A stretch of DNA of 64,000 nucleotides. Origin: Manihot esculenta (Eukaryota; Streptophyta; Magnoliopsida; Malpighiales; Euphorbiaceae). Of the stretch, positions 58,599 to 64,000 are shown in pieces. The position numbers and the translations under genes are program-made. The DNA is taken from the NCBI RefSeq assembly GCF_001659605.2, contig NC_035176.2, positions 23,660,847 to 23,724,846 of the forward strand. The letters run 5' to 3'. The number at the start of each line of letters is the position of its first letter. The first letter of the stretch is position 1. The notes below the pieces were generated by a model. That model did not search any database and was not told the DNA's origin. It saw only the letters and a list, made by a program, of their open reading frames with translations.

Positions 58599-61556
58599 CC
58601 TCTTCTCTGGATGCAGCAGTTTCAGGTGGAAAGAAAAAGTGGGACAGAGGCTCAAGGAAGCCTAAGAAGAATAATTTCTGGAACAGGTTGAAATCAGGTC
58701 TGGGACTCGGTGGTGGCTCGAGTTTGGGTTCAGATGGTGCAGAATGTTTGAGGTGTGGCAAGTTGCACAAGGGAGTGTGTCGGTATGGGACTACAGCCTG
58801 CTTCAGATGTGGGCAAGAGGGACACATGGCACGGGAGTGTCCTAGGGCACCTTTCATGGTGCAGTCCCAGCAGACAGCTTCTGGTAGTGTGGCACAGCCA
58901 GCAGCTCCAGCCGCGACTCAAGGCAGTAGCAGAGGCCGAGGGAGAGGGGCAGCCTCTTCTTTAGCAGGTTCCCGAGGTGAAGGTCCATCAGCTCCAGCTC
59001 GGATCTTCACTATGACACAGCAGGAGGCGAACACATCCAACACCGTAGTGTCAGGTAATCTCATCATTGGTTGTTCAGATGTGTATGCTTTAATGGACCC
59101 TGATGCATCTCATTCTTTTATTGCTCCGAGAGTCGTTGAGAGGTTGGGTTTGATAATCTCTGGGTTAGAGTGTCCCCTCTGGGTCAGTGGACCCAAGTGT
59201 GATCCATCAGTGGTAGAGTCAGTCTGCCGGTTTAGTCCAGTGTTTGTTGAGAGTAGATGCCTTCCAGCTGACCTTGTGGTTCTAGACTTGACGGATTTTA
59301 ATGTCATTCTAGGGATGGATTGGCTATCCGCTCATAGTGCTACCTTGGACTGTAGAGACAAGGTAGTCAGGTTCAAAGATCAGGATGGGTCAAAGGTTGT
59401 CTTCAGCGGAGATAGGAGGGGTACGCCTAGAGGTCTAATATCAGGCCTACAGGCTCGTAGGTTGCTCAGGAGAGGTTGTCAGGGGTTTCTAGCTCATGTG
59501 AGAGAGCTGGATAGTCAGGTTAGGGAGCCCGCCTCAGTGCCCGTGGTCAGAGAGTTCTTAGATGTCTTCCCAGACGAGCCTCCAGAACTACCACCTACTA
59601 GGGAGATAGAGTTTGAAATAGAATTGATGCCTGGAGCCAAACCAATCTCTATCCCTCCCTACAGGATGGCGCCACTAGAGTTGAAAGAACTGAAGGAGCA
59701 GTTGCAAGAGTTGGTAGAAAAGGGTTTCATCCGACCGAGTACCTCACCTTGGAGTGCTCCAGTGCTATTTGTGAAAAAGAAGGATGGATCCCTCAGACTT
59801 TGTATCGACTACAGGCAGTTGAACAAAGTCACTACCAAGAATAAGTATCTGTTATCTAGGATCGACGATCTATTTAACCAGCTAGCAGGAGCAGGTTGTT
59901 TCTCCAAGATAGATCTGAGATCCGGGTATCACCAGCTGAGAATAAGAGAAGAAGATGTGCCGAAGATGGCGTTCAGGACCAGATATGGGCATTATGAGTT
60001 CCTAGTAATGCCGTTTGGGCTAACCAATGCCCCTACAGCATTCATGGATCTCATGAACAGAGTGTTTAGCCAGTACCTGGACCACTTTGTTATTGTCTTC
60101 ATTGATGATATCTTAGTGTATTCCAGGAATGCAGAGGAGCATGCCCATCATCTGAGGATAGTTCCGCAGACCTTGAGAGAGCATGGCTTGTATGCCAAGT
60201 TCTCCAAGTGTGAATTCTGGTTGAGGAGCATCTCATTCTTGGGGCATGTTGTGTCAGAAAATAGAATAGAAGTGGACTCTAAGAAGGTAGAAGTTGTAGC
60301 TAACTGGCCCAGACCCACTACAGTAACAGAGATCAAGAGCTTCTTGGGTTTGGCAGGTTACTACAGGAGGTTCGTTCAGGACTTCTCTAAAATCGCCGCT
60401 CCTATGACCAAATTGACCAAGAAGAATCAGAGGTTTGTGTGGTCTGATCAATGTGAAGAAAGTTTTGAAGAGCTAAAGAAAAGGTTAACGTCAGCACCGG
60501 TGTTAGCTCTGCCTACCAGCAATGAAGACTTCACAGTGTTTTATGATGCGTCCCGTGTGGGACTGGGTTGTGTGTTGATGCAGAATGAAAGGGTAATTGC
60601 TTATGCTTCTAGACAGCTGAAGAAGCATGAGTTGAATTATCCTACACATGACCTAGAGATGGCAGTTGTGATCTTTGCACTCAAGATGTGGAGGCATTAC
60701 CTTTATGGGCTTAAATGTGAGATCTTCACAGATCATAAAAGCCTGCAGTACATCTTGAGCCAGAGAGAGTTGAACCTGAGACAGAGAAGATGGGTAGAAC
60801 TGCTTAGTGACTATGATTGTAAGATTCAGTACCATCCGGATAAGGCGAATGTTGTGGCAGACACCCTAAGCCGGAAATCACTTGACAGCCTATCCCATAT
60901 CTCAGCAGAGAGGAGACCGGTGGTGAGAGAGTTCTATAAGCTCGTTAATGAAGGGCTACAATTAGAGTTGTCTGGTATAGGTGCTTTGATAGCTCAGATG
61001 AGAGTAACACCCGTGTTTCTGGAGCAGGTGGCTCAGAAACAGCATGAGGACCCAGAGTTAGTGAAGATTGCCAGGACTGTTCAGTTAGGCAAGAATGAAG
61101 AGTTCAGATTTGACAGTAAGGGGATCCTCCGCTATGGGAACAGATTGTGTGTACCAGATGACATGAGTCTGAAGGGAGACATTATGAGGGAAGCTCATAA
61201 TGCTAGGTACAGCGTTCACCCTGGAGCCACCAAAATGTACCAGAATCTGAAAAGAGTTTATTGGTGGCCAGCTATGAAGAGGGAAGTGGCGCAGTTTGTG
61301 TCAGCCTGCGAAGTATGTCAGAGGGTGAAGCTAGAACATCAGAAGCCGGCTGGAATGCTTAACCCACTGCCGATTCCAGAGTGGAAATGGGAGAATATAG
61401 CTATGGATTTCGTGGTGGGGTTACCGGCAATGTCCAACATATTGGACTCCATATGGGTGATTGTTGACAGACTGACCAAATCTGCTCACTTCATCCTTGT
61501 TAGGAGTGGCTATTCTGTGGATAAATTGGCGCAGGTGTTTGTTGATGAAGTGGTCA
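58599..61556 (+). CDS. pol: Element E gag end, protease, RT, RNase H and integrase start (open frame, interrupted by insertions)
   Basis: A continuous open frame of 985 codons with no stop. In order: two zinc knuckles ([26 protein letters not shown]); a protease whose active site reads MDPDASHSF, with Asp (59102-59104) for the essential Gly; RT with [10 protein letters not shown] (FIDD 60098-60109); RNase H, where FCDASR has become FYDASR but the Asp is kept; the integrase zinc domain; and the core up to [11 protein letters not shown], where S2 inserted. It is in frame with E gag upstream (33489) and with integrase at 63828. There is no start of its own. The protease change and a catalytic integrase change (63860) make activity unlikely although the frame is open. 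Confidence 0.9.
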
Positions 61557-63822
61557 TGTAACGACCCGGAAATCGGACCGCTACCAGCGCTAGGATCCAG
61601 ATCGGCTTAAGGCCGCCGGGACCCGTAGCAAGCCTGACATGTAACCTGTAAACCTGTTCAATCCCATACATGATCAACAATCAAACATAAAAATTAAAAA
61701 CTTTTCTTTCATTCATTCCTCATACACCAAACTCAACCTGTGCATGCACTAAACATAATCATAATCATAAACTTGACCCCTCTGTGGGATCTCATCAATG
61801 CCCCCAATGGGCGATATACATGTGTTGAGTTGGCTAACATCTATATCATAAAATATCTAAGATCATGTATTCAGAAGGGATAACAACATCCATAGGGTCA
61901 AGTACAACCTCTAATCATCAATATCAATAGACATTACATGACTATTCAACCTTACATCATAATACAATTTATCATGTCCACTTTCTAACTATTACAATTA
62001 CAAGACTTTACTCTTTTTGACTTCCCTGTCTGGCCCGTACCTGCAATCCTGGGGGATTAGGGAAAAGGGGTGAGCTACTAGAGCCCAGTGAGCAGAATAA
62101 TAGAAAACAACATTTAAATCTCATGCCATCATGTAATGCAACACATCACAACAAATGACATCTCGGATGGTATTGTCACCAATAGTCCTCTACATTCCAA
62201 AGTGCCGGGACGTAGAATGGGTACAACCGGTCTTTCTCTTAACATAACATATCATGCATACCAATGTGCCAGGGACGTAGAATGGGTACAACCTGGACTT
62301 TCTCTTACATAGTGCCAGGGACGTAGAATGGGTACAACCTGGACTTCCATACCATATCATGCCGTAGCATCATCATACCATAGGAGGACTAAAGGATCAT
62401 TCAATAACCAATCCACATCAACATCATAAATGCAATGCAACATATTCGTGATTTCTAATGCAAACAACCTAATTCATCACATGGCATTCATAATGCATGA
62501 ACATGCTCAACTGTATAATTCATTTTCTTTAAAACATAAAGGTTTATTCTACTCACCTCTGGCTGAAGTTCTACTGACTCAGAAGCAGCTGAACTCACTG
62601 CTGGGGTCCTCGGTTCCTCGGGTTCGAACCTACACAGGTGGACTCAAATAAGGGACCAAACAACTAGAACATAACTCTAAAAACATCCCCCAAAAACCCC
62701 CAAAAACACCTCAAAACAATCATGCAAAAACATGCAAAGGAAGGCAGAACAGGGCAGGTTCGGCGGCACCTTCGGCGGCCGAAAATCCCCCCAGAGCCGA
62801 AACCCAAGCAGGTTCGGCGGCCGAAAGTCCCAGACAGAGACGAAAGTCTCTTTTCGGAGGCAACTTCGGCAGCCGAAAGGCCTGCCTCCCCAGCCATGTT
62901 CGGCGGCCGAAAGTTCCTTCGGCTGCCGAACCTGGTTTCTGCCAAAGGGCAGAAACTTGGCTCCTTTAAGCACTTTTGCCTCCAAAACTTCCAATCATGC
63001 ATTTAGCTCAACCAAAACATGCAAATATACATACATTGGCTCCTAGGGGCTTCAAACTAACTTAAACCCCAACTACAACACACAACAACAACACAAATCC
63101 AACATACATTGCTCAAAACATAACATTAACTCAAAAACCTAACTATGAGCTAAACATGCATTCTACCCCATAGATCTTGCATAAAACTTACTTTAAACAT
63201 GAAATGAGCTTAAGATCGGCTCTTACCTCTTGAAGATCGAGAGAGAGACGTCCTAAACTCGGAGGTGGGAGATTTTTGAGTTCTTGAACCTCAAAGCTCC
63301 AAAACTTGCTTTAAACTCGAAAATCTTCAAAACAACGTAAAAACTTGTGAAAATCTTGAAAGATTTGAAGGAAAGAACTCAAGGATGGTGAGGAACGGCG
63401 GAAGGGCTCACCTTGGCCGAAAATGGGGAGAAAGCTCGCCCATTTCGGCTAAGGGGCTCTTTTATAGTGGCTGGCCAGGCCACATTCGGGAGCCGAACAT
63501 GCCCCCACATGCATGCCATGTTCGGCGGCCGAACTTGAGGTTCGGCGGCCGAACCTGGGCTTCCCTCACCTATGCTTTCGGGGGCCTAAGGCTCACTCGA
63601 AAAGCATGCATGTTCGGCGGCCGAACTTTGAGTTTCGGCGGCCGAACCTGAGTTTCCTCCAAGGGTGTTTTTATTCAAAAACTCAATTCCTCTTTACTTA
63701 AAATCATCAAAAACATTAAAACATTTCATGAAAACATGGTTTTACCCTTCTAGAGGTTTTTGACATCCGAGATTCCACCGGGCGGTAGGAATTCTGATAC
63801 CGAAGTCTAGCCGGGTATTACA
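61557..63822 (-). mobile_element. Solo LTR S2 (Tekay family, minus strand)
   Basis: A 2266-bp LTR in reverse orientation, TGTAACGACC to GGGTATTACA on the plus strand, flanked by GGTCA (61552-61556 and 63823-63827). It contains the reverse TATA box (63460-63466), both TTCGGC clusters (62757-62935 and 63485-63650) and the minisatellite (62205-62345). No internal region is present. It is closest to S1. Confidence 0.93.
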
Positions 63823-63827
63823 GGTCA

Positions 63828-64000
63828 GGTTGCATGGGGCTCCTGTTTCAATAGTGTTTAATAGAGGACTCCAGTTCACCTCCAGATTTTGGTGGAGTCT
63901 GCAGAGTGCTATGGGTACCAGGCTAGACTTCAGCACTGCTTTCCATCCACAGACTAACGGGCAGTCAGAGAGGACAATCCAGACAATTGAAGATATGCTC
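63828..64000 (+). CDS. pol: Element E integrase core, continued to window edge
   Basis: After S2 and one GGTCA copy are removed, the frame resumes as RLHGAPVSIV and runs open to the edge with FHPQTNGQSERTIQTIEDML. The second catalytic Asp, in SDRGPQF in A and G, reads FNRGLQF here, with Asn at 63860-63862. Integrase activity is therefore expected to be lost. The chromodomain and 3' LTR lie beyond the window. Confidence 0.88.

Larger units (their letters stand above)
27656..64000 (+). mobile_element. Element E: Tekay-type Ty3/gypsy element, nested and running off the window
   Basis: E starts TGTAATATCC at 27656 inside the D RT gene (left flank TCAGT, the expected duplication). Its 5' LTR (27656-29644 plus 31875-32071) is split by solo LTR S1. 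Gag (32335-33489) is split from pol (58599 onward) by the F complex, and integrase is split by minus-strand solo LTR S2. Each junction, with one duplication copy removed, restores the frame exactly. The visible gag-pol has a single in-frame stop (32869-32871). The 3' end and right duplication lie outside the window. It is a different subfamily from A and G, with its own minisatellite sequence. Confidence 0.9.

Overview
The window is plant nuclear heterochromatin, almost certainly from a dicot. It carries no recognisable host gene, rRNA, tRNA or CRISPR array. It is a nest of LTR retrotransposons inserted into one another, and most boundaries can be placed to the base from TG...CA termini, 5-bp target-site duplications (TSDs) and reading frames that continue across each insertion. 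The lineages are typical of angiosperms: Ty3/gypsy Tekay chromoviruses with a C-terminal chromodomain, Athila-like Ty3/gypsy elements primed by tRNA-Asp, a Ty1/copia element, and a degenerate gene of the plant 'putative gypsy-type transposon' family. The species cannot be fixed from the sequence; a Malpighiales genome such as cassava is only a guess.

Layout, with letters used throughout. (1) 1-12110: a decayed minus-strand PF04195-like gene, split by Tekay element A (226-10172, TSD ATTAT). (2) 12111 to about 15900: AT-rich unannotatable DNA. (3) About 15900-27655: the 5' part of an old Athila-like element D, split inside its gag zinc knuckle by copia element C (18153-25874). (4) 27656 to beyond the window end: Tekay element E, inserted in the reverse transcriptase (RT) region of D. 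E is broken by solo LTR S1 (29645-31869, TSD GGGAG), by the F complex (33490-58598, TSD CCTCT) and by minus-strand solo LTR S2 (61557-63822, TSD GGTCA). (5) F is a tandem LTR-internal-LTR-internal-LTR array of an Athila-like element on the minus strand. Its second internal region hosts Tekay element G (45412-55237, TSD TTTTG). The nest is therefore four deep (D, then E, then F, then G) and gives a relative order of insertion.

The Tekay elements encode Gag with zinc knuckles, protease, RT, RNase H, integrase and chromodomain; A and G are structurally complete but broken by stops that are mostly CAG to TAG. The most unusual element is F: both copies join protease directly to the integrase zinc domain with no RT or RNase H. 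The join carries in-frame copies of TTCGGCCGCCGAA, the same 13-mer that forms arrays in the Tekay LTRs and, inverted, in the F LTRs. This shared module, the RT-less F family and its tandem structure are the main candidates for something undescribed.
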